Origin: Burkholderia sp. WSM2230
Lineage (GTDB): Bacteria; Pseudomonadota; Gammaproteobacteria; Burkholderiales; Burkholderiaceae
NCBI RefSeq assembly: GCF_000472445.1
Contig: NZ_AXAJ01000016.1
Location: forward strand, 302-64,301
Direction: 5' to 3'
DNA: 64,000 bases
Shown: piece after piece, positions 35,387 through 43,056 of the stretch
How the letters are laid out: every line of letters starts with the position of its first letter
Numbering within the stretch: position 1 is the stretch's first letter
Notes under the pieces: model-generated
What the model was told of the DNA's origin: nothing
Database searches by the model: none
The model's input: only the letters and a program-made list of their open reading frames with translations
Position numbers and translations under genes: made by a program

Positions 35387-36625
35387 TCAGATCACTCCCT
35401 GGTCGCGCAGTTGTTGCAGGCGATCCTCGGGCAGCTTGAGCAGCCCCCGGTAGATCTCGTCGTTGGCGGCGCCGAGCTCTTGCGCTGGCTGGTCGAACTG
35501 CACGGGCGTCTGCGACAGCTTGATCGGCAGGCCCATGCCCATCGCGTCGACGTCGGCCAGCCCCGGGTGCTCCAGCTTCACCACGGCACCGCGTGCCTGC
35601 AGCACCGGATCCTTGAGCACGTCGAGCGGAGAGCGCACGGCGGCGGCCGGCACGCCGCGCTTGACCTGCAGTTCGGCGATGACTTCCTCGGTGCTGTGCT
35701 GGCGCGTCCATTCCTCGATGATCGCGTTGATCTCTGCCGCATGTTTCATGCGCGGGCCGCGCGTCGCGTAGCGCGGATCCGTGGCGATCTCCGGCCTGCC
35801 CACGGCTTGCATCAGGTTCTGGAACCAGTCTGGCTGAAAGGCCACCATCGCCACGTGGCCGTCGCGCGTGCCATAGACGCCGAACGGCACCAGGCGATCC
35901 TGGAAATTGCCAGAGCGCTTCGAGTAGCCGTGCTTGAAGAACACGTCGAAATGCTCCTCGGCCACCAGCGATGCGAGGCAATCGAGCATCGACACCTGCA
36001 CGCACTGACCAACGCCGGTGCGGCCGCGATGAATCAGCGCGGCGAGGATGCCGTTGACGGCGTACAGCGGCGCGATCAGGTCGGCGATCGGCAGGCCCGA
36101 GCGGGTCGGTGGGCCGTCGGCGAAACCGGTCACGTCCATGATTCCCGACAGTGCCTGGACGATGATGTCCATGCCTTTCAGGTTCTTGTACGGGCTCGGT
36201 TCGCCGAACGCCTTGATCGATGCATAGACGATCTTCGGATTGACCTCGCGCACGCTCTCGTAGTCCACGCCCAGACGCGCCGTGACGCCCTCACTCGCGT
36301 TTTCGATGATGACGTCGGATTCCTTGACCAGTTCCATGAACAGCGCCTTGCCCGGTTCGGACTTCAGGTCGAGCGTGATGCTTTTTTTGTTGCGCGCGCG
36401 GTTTAGGACGGTCAGCGACACCTCGTCATCGCCCTTGACGCCGAAGTGGACGCCGTTCTTGCCGACATAAGGGGGATTGTTGCGTGCGATGTCGCCTCCG
36501 CCGGGCGATTCGACGCGAATGACCTCGGCGCCCATGCCACCCAGCAACAGCGAGCCGTAGGGCCCGGCGAGAGCCACGGTCAGGTCGAGTACCCGGATAC
36601 CTTCCAACGGTCTTGCAGCTGACAT
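35387..36625 (-). CDS. CaiB/BaiF CoA-transferase
   Basis: A 412-residue class III CoA-transferase. CAGGAGAC precedes the ATG at 36625. LEGIRVLDLTVALAGPYGS and RNKKSITLDLKSEPGKALF mark the N-terminal half, and the catalytic aspartate is in NLKGMDIIVQALSGIMDV. PTRSGLPIADLIAPLYAVNGILAALIHR is typical of dicarboxylate-type members. It lies two bases before the racemase and about 130 bases after the acyl-CoA dehydrogenase. Unlike its neighbour it keeps the transferase aspartate, so it probably makes the CoA thioester that the racemase and dehydrogenase use. Confidence 0.93.
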   Translation of the reverse strand: MSAARPLEGIRVLDLTVALAGPYGSLLLGGMGAEVIRVESPGGGDIARNNPPYVGKNGVHFGVKGDDEVSLTVLNRARNKKSITLDLKSEPGKALFMELVKESDVIIENASEGVTARLGVDYESVREVNPKIVYASIKAFGEPSPYKNLKGMDIIVQALSGIMDVTGFADGPPTRSGLPIADLIAPLYAVNGILAALIHRGRTGVGQCVQVSMLDCLASLVAEEHFDVFFKHGYSKRSGNFQDRLVPFGVYGTRDGHVAMVAFQPDWFQNLMQAVGRPEIATDPRYATRGPRMKHAAEINAIIEEWTRQHSTEEVIAELQVKRGVPAAAVRSPLDVLKDPVLQARGAVVKLEHPGLADVDAMGMGLPIKLSQTPVQFDQPAQELGAANDEIYRGLLKLPEDRLQQLRDQGVI

Positions 36626-36756
36626 GCTTGTCTCCTGAAACTGATGTGCTGCCGGTGCGCGGCCCGCATGCGCCGGGCACGGCTCGCACACAGTTCTTTA
36701 TGCCTATTCGATGGCCGACGTTTTCCAAATCGGGAAACGTCGGCGGATTGCGGTGT

Positions 36757-37923
36757 TCAGTAGGACTTCGGCAACCCGAGCTTGCGCTCTGCAATGTTCG
36801 ACAGGATGAGTTGCGGGGTGACAGGGGCAATGTAGCCGATCCATGCCTCGCGCATGAACCGCTCGACGTGATACTCCTTCGCGTAACCGAAGCCGCCGTG
36901 CGTGAGGATCGACGTCTGGCACGCATTCATGCACGCCTCGGACGCCAGCAGCTTCGCCGCGTTCGCCTCCGACCCGCACGCAAGCCCGCGGTCGTACAGG
37001 TCCGCCGCCGCGAAGATCATGTGATTCGCGGCTTCCAGCTCCGCCCAGTTGCGCGCGAGCGGATGCTGCACGCCCTGGTTCTGGCCGATCGGGCGGCCGA
37101 ACACGACACGCTCCTTCGCGTATTGCGTCGCGAGGTTAAGCACCGCCCGGCCGATGCCGACCTGCTCGACGGCCACCAGCACGCGCTCGGCGTTCATGCC
37201 GTGGAAAATGTAGCTCAGGCCCTTGCCTTCCTCGCCGATCAGCTCGTCCTTTGACACTGGCAGGTCGTCGATGAAGAGTTCGTTGGTGTCGACCGCGGCA
37301 CGGCCGAGCTTGTCGATCTCGCGAATGTCCACATACTTGCGGTCGAGCTTCGTGTAGAACAGGCTCAGCCCTTCGCTGTGCTTTTTCACCTGCTCGATCG
37401 GCGTGGTGCGCGCGAGGATCAGCATGTGATCGGCGACCTGGGCGGTCGAGATGAAGACCTTCTTGCCCGAGATCAGGTAATTGCCGTCGGGCTGCTTCTT
37501 CGCCACGACCTTGAGCTTCGTGGTGTCGAGGCCGGTATCCGGCTCCGTGACCGCGAAACACGCCTTATGCTCGCCGCGCGAGAACGGCGGGAGCCATGCC
37601 TGCTTCTGCGCCTCCGTGCCGAAATGCACGACCGGCTGCAGGCCGAAAATGTTCATGTGGATGGTCGACGCGGCCGCCTGGCCGCCGCATTCGGCGACGG
37701 TACGCATGAACAGCGCCGCTTCCGTCACGCCCAGGTTCGCGCCGCCCACATCTTCCGGCATGCAGATGCCGAGCCATCCGCCGCTCGCGACGGCGTTAAA
37801 GAACTCGTGCGGGAATTCGTGGTTCTTGTCCTTGTTCCGCCAGTATTCAAGCGGAAAATCCGCACAGATCTTTTGCGCCGCGTCGACGATCGCCTGCTGG
37901 TCGGCACTGAGTTGGTAGTCCAT
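36757..37923 (-). CDS. Acyl-CoA dehydrogenase (same subgroup as the copy at 31049)
   Basis: A 388-residue acyl-CoA dehydrogenase. FAVTEPDTGLDTTKLKVVAKK near residue 134, SGKKVFISTAQVADH, IDKLGRAAVDTNELFIDDLPV, FGRPIGQNQGVQHPLARN and THGGFGYAKEYHVERFMRE are in family order. As at 31049, the C-terminal YEG(T/S) glutamate is absent (GYIAPVTPQLI) and the protein ends LPKSY. A changed catalytic-base position is therefore a subgroup trait, not random decay. It lies between a MaoC gene and a CoA-transferase. A likely role is dehydrogenation of a methyl-branched dicarboxylyl-CoA, for example methylsuccinyl-CoA, which is inferred. Confidence 0.93.
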   Translation of the reverse strand: MDYQLSADQQAIVDAAQKICADFPLEYWRNKDKNHEFPHEFFNAVASGGWLGICMPEDVGGANLGVTEAALFMRTVAECGGQAAASTIHMNIFGLQPVVHFGTEAQKQAWLPPFSRGEHKACFAVTEPDTGLDTTKLKVVAKKQPDGNYLISGKKVFISTAQVADHMLILARTTPIEQVKKHSEGLSLFYTKLDRKYVDIREIDKLGRAAVDTNELFIDDLPVSKDELIGEEGKGLSYIFHGMNAERVLVAVEQVGIGRAVLNLATQYAKERVVFGRPIGQNQGVQHPLARNWAELEAANHMIFAAADLYDRGLACGSEANAAKLLASEACMNACQTSILTHGGFGYAKEYHVERFMREAWIGYIAPVTPQLILSNIAERKLGLPKSY

Positions 37924-37948
37924 TTCGTGATCTCCTGCAGGGGTGACA

Positions 37949-38410
37949 TCAGGCCTTGTCGGCGGGACGCAGCATCATCAGGCCGGTGCGCACCGCGGTG
38001 CAGACGATCTCGTCGCGCTGGTTCTTCGCCACGTGCCTGAAGGTGACGATGCCCGAATCCGGGCGGCTTTTCGACTGGCGCGATTCGAGGATCTCGGTCT
38101 CGACGCGGATCGTGTCGCCGTGGAAGGTGGGCTTCGGGAATGCAATCTCGCCGAAGCCAAGGTTGCCGAGCGTCGTGCCGAGCGTGGTCTCGTACACGGT
38201 GATGCCCGCCACCAGCGCGAGCAGGAACATGCTGTTCACGAGGCGCTGGCCGTACATCGTGTTCTTGCTGTATTCGGCGTCGATGTGCAGCGGCGCGCAG
38301 TTGTAGGTCATGGCCGAGAACAGGATGTTGTCGGTCTCGGTCACCGTGCGGCGGATCGCATGTTCGATCACCATGCCGGGCTTGAGTTCTTCGAAGTAAA
38401 GGCCTGCCAT
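37949..38410 (-). CDS. MaoC family dehydratase (single hotdog)
   Basis: A 153-residue single-domain hotdog protein. VTETDNILFSAMTYNCAPLHIDAEYSK near residues 23-49 carries the hydratase D...N...H pattern of MaoC proteins (ETDN...NCAPLHID), and YGQRLVNSMFLLALVAGI follows. The group includes mesaconyl-CoA hydratase/beta-methylmalyl-CoA dehydratase and (R)-specific enoyl-CoA hydratases. It lies 25 bases before the acyl-CoA dehydrogenase and 30 bases after the CitE-like gene, so hydration of the dehydrogenase product to a substrate for the lyase is the natural reading. Confidence 0.92.
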   Translation of the reverse strand: MAGLYFEELKPGMVIEHAIRRTVTETDNILFSAMTYNCAPLHIDAEYSKNTMYGQRLVNSMFLLALVAGITVYETTLGTTLGNLGFGEIAFPKPTFHGDTIRVETEILESRQSKSRPDSGIVTFRHVAKNQRDEIVCTAVRTGLMMLRPADKA

Positions 38411-38440
38411 TGTCTGTCTCCTGGAGTGTTCGGGAGGCGA

Positions 38441-39328
38441 TCAGTCGTTGAACGACTGCGCGAGCGCGATGATTTCGCGCGCCGTCTTCGCGTGGGCGAT
38501 GTCGATGTGCTCGCCGTCATAAATGCACGATGCGCGGCCTTCCGCCTGGGCCTTGTCCAGCGCGTCGATCATGCCCTGGTAGAACGCCACTTCCTCTTCG
38601 GTGGGGCTGTAGGTCCGGTTGACGATCTCGACGTTCGACGGGTGCAGCACCAGTTCGCCGCTCATGCCGAGCTGACGGTCGTTCGCGGACGAGACCCTGA
38701 GCCCGTCGAGGTCGTGCACCTGCTGCCAGACGCCGCCTATCGGCAGCTTGCCGGCGGCGCGCGCGGCCATCACGATGCGCGACTTCAGGAATTGGGTTTC
38801 GCGGCCTTCGAGCGACCACACCGTCTTGAGCGCGCGCGCCACGTCCGCGTTCTTCGCGGTGGCGCCGACGATCGCCGGCACGCGTTCATGCTGTGCGATT
38901 TCATATGCGAGTTGCAACGAGCGGGCGGTCTCCAGCAGCGGGATCACTTTCGTGTGACCGACCTCGACGCCAGCGCGGTACTCGGCTTCGGCCAGCATCG
39001 ACGATACGGTGTGGATGTCTTCTGGGCCGCAAGGCTTGGAGATCACGATGCCCTCGACCACCGGGTTCACGATGGCCAGGATGTCGTCGAAGTCATACAG
39101 GTGCGCGCTGCGGTTAATGCGCACCCAGATTCGCTGCTTCTGCTCGGCAAGCCACGCGAGCTTGGACTTGACGACCTCGCGCGCCTCGGCTTTCTGGGCC
39201 GGCGGCACGCTGTCCTCGAGATCGAGGATCAGTGCATCGGCCTTCGATTGGATGGATTTCTCGATCCAGGTCGGCTTGTTGCCCGGAACGAAAAGGAAGG
39301 AACGGATCGGTTTCATCTGCGTCGTCAT
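38441..39328 (-). CDS. CitE-like CoA ester lyase
   Basis: A 295-residue HpcH/HpaI-citrate lyase beta family protein. RSFLFVPGNKPTWIEKSIQSK opens the barrel, LILDLEDSVPPAQK near residue 33 gives the acidic loop, RIWVRINRSAH the substrate arginine, and VIPLLETARS, GATAKNADVAR and LVLHPSNVEIVN the rest. It is the first gene of the operon; an internal ATG (MKPIRSF) four codons in is an alternative start. An operator-like site lies 52-69 bases before the ATG. With MaoC, dehydrogenase, CoA-transferase and racemase it forms a second, distinct cleavage module beside the itaconate-type one. Confidence 0.92.
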   Translation of the reverse strand: MTTQMKPIRSFLFVPGNKPTWIEKSIQSKADALILDLEDSVPPAQKAEAREVVKSKLAWLAEQKQRIWVRINRSAHLYDFDDILAIVNPVVEGIVISKPCGPEDIHTVSSMLAEAEYRAGVEVGHTKVIPLLETARSLQLAYEIAQHERVPAIVGATAKNADVARALKTVWSLEGRETQFLKSRIVMAARAAGKLPIGGVWQQVHDLDGLRVSSANDRQLGMSGELVLHPSNVEIVNRTYSPTEEEVAFYQGMIDALDKAQAEGRASCIYDGEHIDIAHAKTAREIIALAQSFND

Positions 39329-39367
39329 GACTGTCTTGGCCAGTTGATAGGGTCAGCTGTTTTATCG

Positions 39368-39397
39368 TTAGGCTTTAACCTAACAACTGGTAGTTAG
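39368..39397. promoter_or_regulatory. Operator-like site before the CitE-led operon
   Basis: GTTAG, CTAAC and GTTAG occur in series. GTTAGG-CTTTAA-CCTAAC (39368-39385) is a perfect inverted repeat with one internal base-step, and CTAAC-AACTGGTA-GTTAG (39380-39397) repeats the layout seen at 3172, 15960 and 17147. The spot, 40-70 bases before the start codon, suits a repressor site. Confidence 0.55.
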
Positions 39398-39569
39398 TTT
39401 GATGCTCAAATCGCGAGACCGTCATTGGGGTTTATACCGAGACAAGGCTGATGCGGCGCATCGTCGTTGTAGGTGGACGAAGGGGAGGGGGCAGGGGATG
39501 ACGGCGGCGGGGCCTGCCGGAAGCGAACCATTGGGTGTCGATGGTGCGAAGCATCTCGTCCGGCGTCAG

Positions 39570-39736
39570 TTGCCGTCGCCGGGTTCGGCTGCGAGTTGCG
39601 CGATGCTCGCATGCCGGAGCGCGGACAGCACGACCCGTCACGCCCCGGCTACGAGCAGACGTGCGGTCGCCTCGCCGGTGCGGCTCGAACCGCCGGTGAC
39701 GACGGCAATCTTGCCGTTCAGGCGCTGCAATGTTAT
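39570..39736 (-). pseudogene. N-terminal remnant of an SDR gene
   Basis: On the minus strand the sequence reads LQRLNGKIAVVTGGSSRTGE, then ATARLLVAGA, which is the start of a short-chain dehydrogenase with its TGG(S)xRTG-type cofactor loop. A TGA follows directly, and the frame after it (RVVLSALRHASIAQLAAEPG) still looks SDR-like before a second stop. The catalytic half is gone. It lies just downstream of the NmrA-like gene. Confidence 0.6.
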
Positions 39737-39748
39737 CTGCGGAGCGCC

Positions 39749-40384
39749 TTACATGAAGTACGGTTTGTCGCCGTCGCTGTTGGGCTTGCTGACGCCCAGG
39801 CTCTCTCCCGCGTGCAGTTCCGGCGTAGCGATAATCCTGAGGATCAGGTCGCCTACGCTTTTGCGCGACACCACGGTGCCCTTGAAGGGTTCGTCCCGCG
39901 ACGTCAGTTCGTAGTCGATCTCGTCGTCGTCCGTCAACCACGCTGGACGCAGGATGGTGTATTGAAGGTCCGAGGCTTCGATGGCATCGGCTGCACGGCG
40001 GAACGGCTTGAGGTCTTCGCCGATGATCGCGTTGTTCCAGTCGCCGAACTTGCCGGGCACTTCGTCGTAGATGCCGAGCGACAGCATGAAGACGAGGCGC
40101 TTGACGCCCGCAGCCTGCATCGCGTCAATCACGCTCTTCGCCTGCGCGTCCAGGTCTTCGCCGGTGAGGTTCGCATAGACGATGTCCTGCCCTTGCACGG
40201 TGTTCAGAAGCAGCGTCTTGTCGAGCACGTTGCCGATGACGACCTTGGCGTTCGACGGCGTATCGCCGAGTTTCTTGGGGTTGCGCAAGAGGAGGGTCTG
40301 ACTGACGTTCCGGTCGGCCGCGAGTGCGTCGATCACCCATCGGGCAATCTGGCCGTTCGCACCCAGAATGAGGACATGCTTCAC
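39749..40384 (-). CDS. NAD(P)H-binding protein (NmrA/atypical SDR)
   Basis: A 211-residue atypical short-chain dehydrogenase. GTG at 40384 is chosen because AAAGGAG lies eight bases before it; the frame is open further upstream as a shadow. VKHVLILGANGQIARWVIDAL carries the GxxGxxx nucleotide loop, and DIVYANLTGEDLDAQAKSVIDAM and LVFMLSLGIYDEVPGKF follow. YTILRPAWLTDDDEIDYE is the usual NmrA/HSCARG-like segment. No classical YxxxK is present. The protein is slightly short but complete. It may be a redox sensor or a quinone/flavin reductase. It lies between two SDR remnants. Confidence 0.88.
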   Translation of the reverse strand: MKHVLILGANGQIARWVIDALAADRNVSQTLLLRNPKKLGDTPSNAKVVIGNVLDKTLLLNTVQGQDIVYANLTGEDLDAQAKSVIDAMQAAGVKRLVFMLSLGIYDEVPGKFGDWNNAIIGEDLKPFRRAADAIEASDLQYTILRPAWLTDDDEIDYELTSRDEPFKGTVVSRKSVGDLILRIIATPELHAGESLGVSKPNSDGDKPYFM

Positions 40385-40494
40385 GATAACGACTCCTTTT
40401 ACGATGAGTGCGATGCGCCGGCCCGCGCGCGGCGCGGGTCGACGATGTTGCCGGCGGCCGCGCCCGATCCTTCCCGACGCGTCTGCCGCGCCCG

Positions 40495-40704
40495 TCAGGC
40501 GCCGATATACGCGCCGTTGTCCACTACCAGCACGCGGCCGGTGACGGCCCGGCTCAGGCCGCTGGCGAAGTAGAGGATGGCGTTGGCCTGGTCGGTCAGC
40601 ATCACACTGGCGCCTTCTTGCGCGAAAAGCTCCGCGGTCGCAGGGCCCATGCCTTTGCTTGCGCCGGTGACGACCGCGGTCTTTCCGGAAAGCAGTGATT
40701 TCAT
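40495..40704 (-). pseudogene. Internally deleted SDR gene (N-terminus joined in frame to C-terminus)
   Basis: The 69-residue frame begins like a normal SDR (MKSLLSGKTAVVTGASKGMG, ATAELFAQEGASVMLTDQ, about 40 residues) and then continues directly with a normal SDR ending (ANAILYFASGLSRAVTGRVL, VVDNGAYIGA). About 175 residues are missing in between, including NNAG and YxxxK. The join is in frame and no stop has appeared. A short protein may be made, but it cannot be an active reductase. Confidence 0.75.
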
Positions 40705-40785
40705 GGCATGTTCGTTCGTGTGGCAAAAGAAAACGGGCGTGTGCCACGCCCGGCCGGCGAGTCGCGGCGCGGCTGGCCGTAGTGC

Positions 40786-41721
40786 CTAGAGCGTTTCCTT
40801 GAAGAACGGAACGACCTTCTTCATCGCGATGCCCACGGGTTCGGGTTTGTCATACAAGTCATAGTGCGACCAACCTTCGGCCACGACGATCTGCTTGTTC
40901 TTCGAGGCGGCGCGGCTGTAGATCTCCCAGCCGTCGCGGTAGGCGCCGAAGCCACCCGGCTTGTCGCCGATCACGACCAGCAGCGGCTGGGTCAACAGCA
41001 CTTCGGCGTTCAGGAACGCGTCCCAGCCCATCGCCGCGCTGCTGAACGACATCAACTGGCTGGTGGCGCCGTTGGGCTGCTGACCGCGTGCGGTCTTGTA
41101 GTACTCCGTGGCTTCCAGCACGTCGATGTCGGTGATGCCGGCCTGCTTGCCGGCTGCCACGGAATCCGGCAGCAGGTTGGCCACGTGGCGTTCGCCACCC
41201 TGGGCCTCCGCGGTACGCATCGCGGCCATGTTCTCTGCGAATTCGAGCGGCTTGAAGTTCGCAAAGCCTTCCCGGATCAGGCGGCCGTAGTTCACGCCGG
41301 TGATCGACACCAGCGCTTTGATGCGGTGATCGGTAATGCCGGCATGAACGGTATACGCGCCGCCGCCGCACACGCCGAGCGCGCCGATGCGTCCGGCATC
41401 GACATAGGACAGCGACTGCAGGTAGTCGACCGCGAAGCGGATGTCCGACACGCGGATCGACGGATCTTCGACGAAGCGCGGCATGCCGCCGCTCGCGCCC
41501 TGGAAGCTCGCGTCATGCACGAGCACGACGAAACCTGCCTCGGCCAGGCCCTTGGCGTAGACATTGCCGGCGGTCTGTTCCTTGCAGCTGCCGATGGGGT
41601 GCGTACTGACGATGGCCGCGTACTTCTTGCTCTCGTCGAAACCCGGCGGGAAATAGAGGTCGGCGGCCGTGTCCCAGCCGAGGTTCGGGTAGGTCACGCT
41701 CTTGATCGAGTTCGTGCTCAT
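40786..41721 (-). CDS. Alpha/beta hydrolase with cysteine nucleophile (dienelactone hydrolase-like), copy 1
   Basis: A 311-residue alpha/beta hydrolase. THPIGSCKEQTAGNVYAKGLAEAGF near residue 40 contains the oxyanion region, and VLVHDASFQGASGGMPRFVED follows. The nucleophile elbow is GVCGGGAY near residue 117, so cysteine replaces serine as in dienelactone hydrolases. An acid in GDKPGGFGAYRDG and a histidine in EGWSHYDLYD near the end complete the site. The substrate is unknown; a lactone or an activated ester is possible. It is followed on the left by SDR remnants and preceded by a clear paralogue 46 bases upstream. Confidence 0.9.
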   Translation of the reverse strand: MSTNSIKSVTYPNLGWDTAADLYFPPGFDESKKYAAIVSTHPIGSCKEQTAGNVYAKGLAEAGFVVLVHDASFQGASGGMPRFVEDPSIRVSDIRFAVDYLQSLSYVDAGRIGALGVCGGGAYTVHAGITDHRIKALVSITGVNYGRLIREGFANFKPLEFAENMAAMRTAEAQGGERHVANLLPDSVAAGKQAGITDIDVLEATEYYKTARGQQPNGATSQLMSFSSAAMGWDAFLNAEVLLTQPLLVVIGDKPGGFGAYRDGWEIYSRAASKNKQIVVAEGWSHYDLYDKPEPVGIAMKKVVPFFKETL

Positions 41722-41767
41722 GAATGACTCCAGTCAAATCGGAAAGCGGGCGCAGCCCGCGTAAGGT

Positions 41768-42685
41768 TTACTTCAACGTGCGCCGGAAAAACGCGGCGAG
41801 CACGGATACGGCTTCGTCCACGTATTTCGGCACGTCGTACAGCGACATGTGATTGGCGCCTTCGACGACGTGCATCTGCTTGTCCTGGCTGGCCGCCCGC
41901 GCCAGCAGGTCGTCGCTCATCCACTTGCTGCCGGCCACGCTGCCCGCCACGATCAGGAGCGGCTGGGTCAGGAATGATTCGGCCTTGTTGTAGGCGTCGT
42001 ACGTGATGATCTGCGTCAGGTTGCGAGCCAGCGCAAAGCCCGGCGCGTTCGGGTGCTCGCAACGCGGCGTGTGATAGTACTCCCACGCTTCTGCCAGCTC
42101 GGCGTTGGGCGCGTCTTCCTTCTTCAGCGGAGCGAGCGGAATCGTGGCGTAGCCCGCCTGCCCGGCGTCATGCGTCCGCGCCTGCGAGCCCGCTTGCAGC
42201 AAGCCGACGGCATCGGCGTCCTTGACGGTGTTTTGCCAGCCGTTGCGGAACATCTGGCCGATGTTCACGGCGCTCACGGTGCCCAGTGCCTTGATACGGC
42301 GGTCGTTGATGGCGGCGTTGGCGCTGTAGCCCGCGCCCGCGCATATTCCCATCGCGCCGATGTTTTCCTGATCGATGTAAGGCAGCGTAGTCAGGTAGTC
42401 AATGACGCCGCTGACGTCCTCGGTGCTGACGTACGGATTCTCTAGCTGGCGCGGCTCACCTGTGCTCTCGCCCTGATAGGAGCGATCGAACGCAAGCGTC
42501 ACAAAGCCGTGTTCTGCGAGCTTTCGGGCGTACAGGCCGGCCGCCTGTTCCTTCACGCCGCCGCCCGGGTGGGACACAACGATCGCCGCGTATTTCCTGC
42601 TCGCGTCGAAGCCGGCGGGGAAGTTGATCACGGCTGCCGTCGTGATTCCTTGGCCGTTCAGGTTCTTGAAGCTGACTTTTTCCAT
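41768..42685 (-). CDS. Alpha/beta hydrolase with cysteine nucleophile, copy 2
   Basis: A 305-residue paralogue of the next gene (SHPGGGVKEQAAGLYARKLAEHGF, FDRSYQGESTGEPRQLENP, elbow GICAGAGYS, NHMSLYDV). ATG at 42685 is chosen because AAGGA lies nine bases before it; ATG at 42694 is also possible. Both copies keep cysteine at the nucleophile and the histidine, and they differ by roughly half their residues, so this is an old duplication. As a tandem pair they may act on related lactones or thioesters. No other catabolic gene is intact nearby. Confidence 0.88.
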   Translation of the reverse strand: MEKVSFKNLNGQGITTAAVINFPAGFDASRKYAAIVVSHPGGGVKEQAAGLYARKLAEHGFVTLAFDRSYQGESTGEPRQLENPYVSTEDVSGVIDYLTTLPYIDQENIGAMGICAGAGYSANAAINDRRIKALGTVSAVNIGQMFRNGWQNTVKDADAVGLLQAGSQARTHDAGQAGYATIPLAPLKKEDAPNAELAEAWEYYHTPRCEHPNAPGFALARNLTQIITYDAYNKAESFLTQPLLIVAGSVAGSKWMSDDLLARAASQDKQMHVVEGANHMSLYDVPKYVDEAVSVLAAFFRRTLK

Positions 42686-43056
42686 GAGAGCCATCCTTGA
42701 TGAGAGGGAAAGTGGACCGCCATCGACTGCCGGAGCTGTTTCGTCGGCGTCAAGCGGGGCGTTGGACGACTCGCGAAATGGCATTCGCGACGCGTGCTGT
42801 CAGGTTCAAATGGTAGGAACCGCGTGGGCCATCGACAAGCGCCGCGCCACAACTACACATGTAAGTTGAGCTTGACAATGCGAGGGCCGGCTTGTCCCCT
42901 GGAAGATGATGTGCCGCTGCCGAAGATCGGATTCCTGACCACCGAAGGCCGTCGCGACATTCTCGACATGCGGCGCCTGTGGCGTCCCGCATCGGCCATC
43001 CTCGGTCCGCGCTGGCGTCGCAGCTTCGCAAGGGCCTATCTGAACGAGTAGGCCTG
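42686..43056. other. Intergenic region
   Basis: About 370 bases. A plus-strand ATG near 42879 opens a short frame ending LNE at 43051 with no resemblance I can name. Nothing else supportable is visible. Confidence 0.4.
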
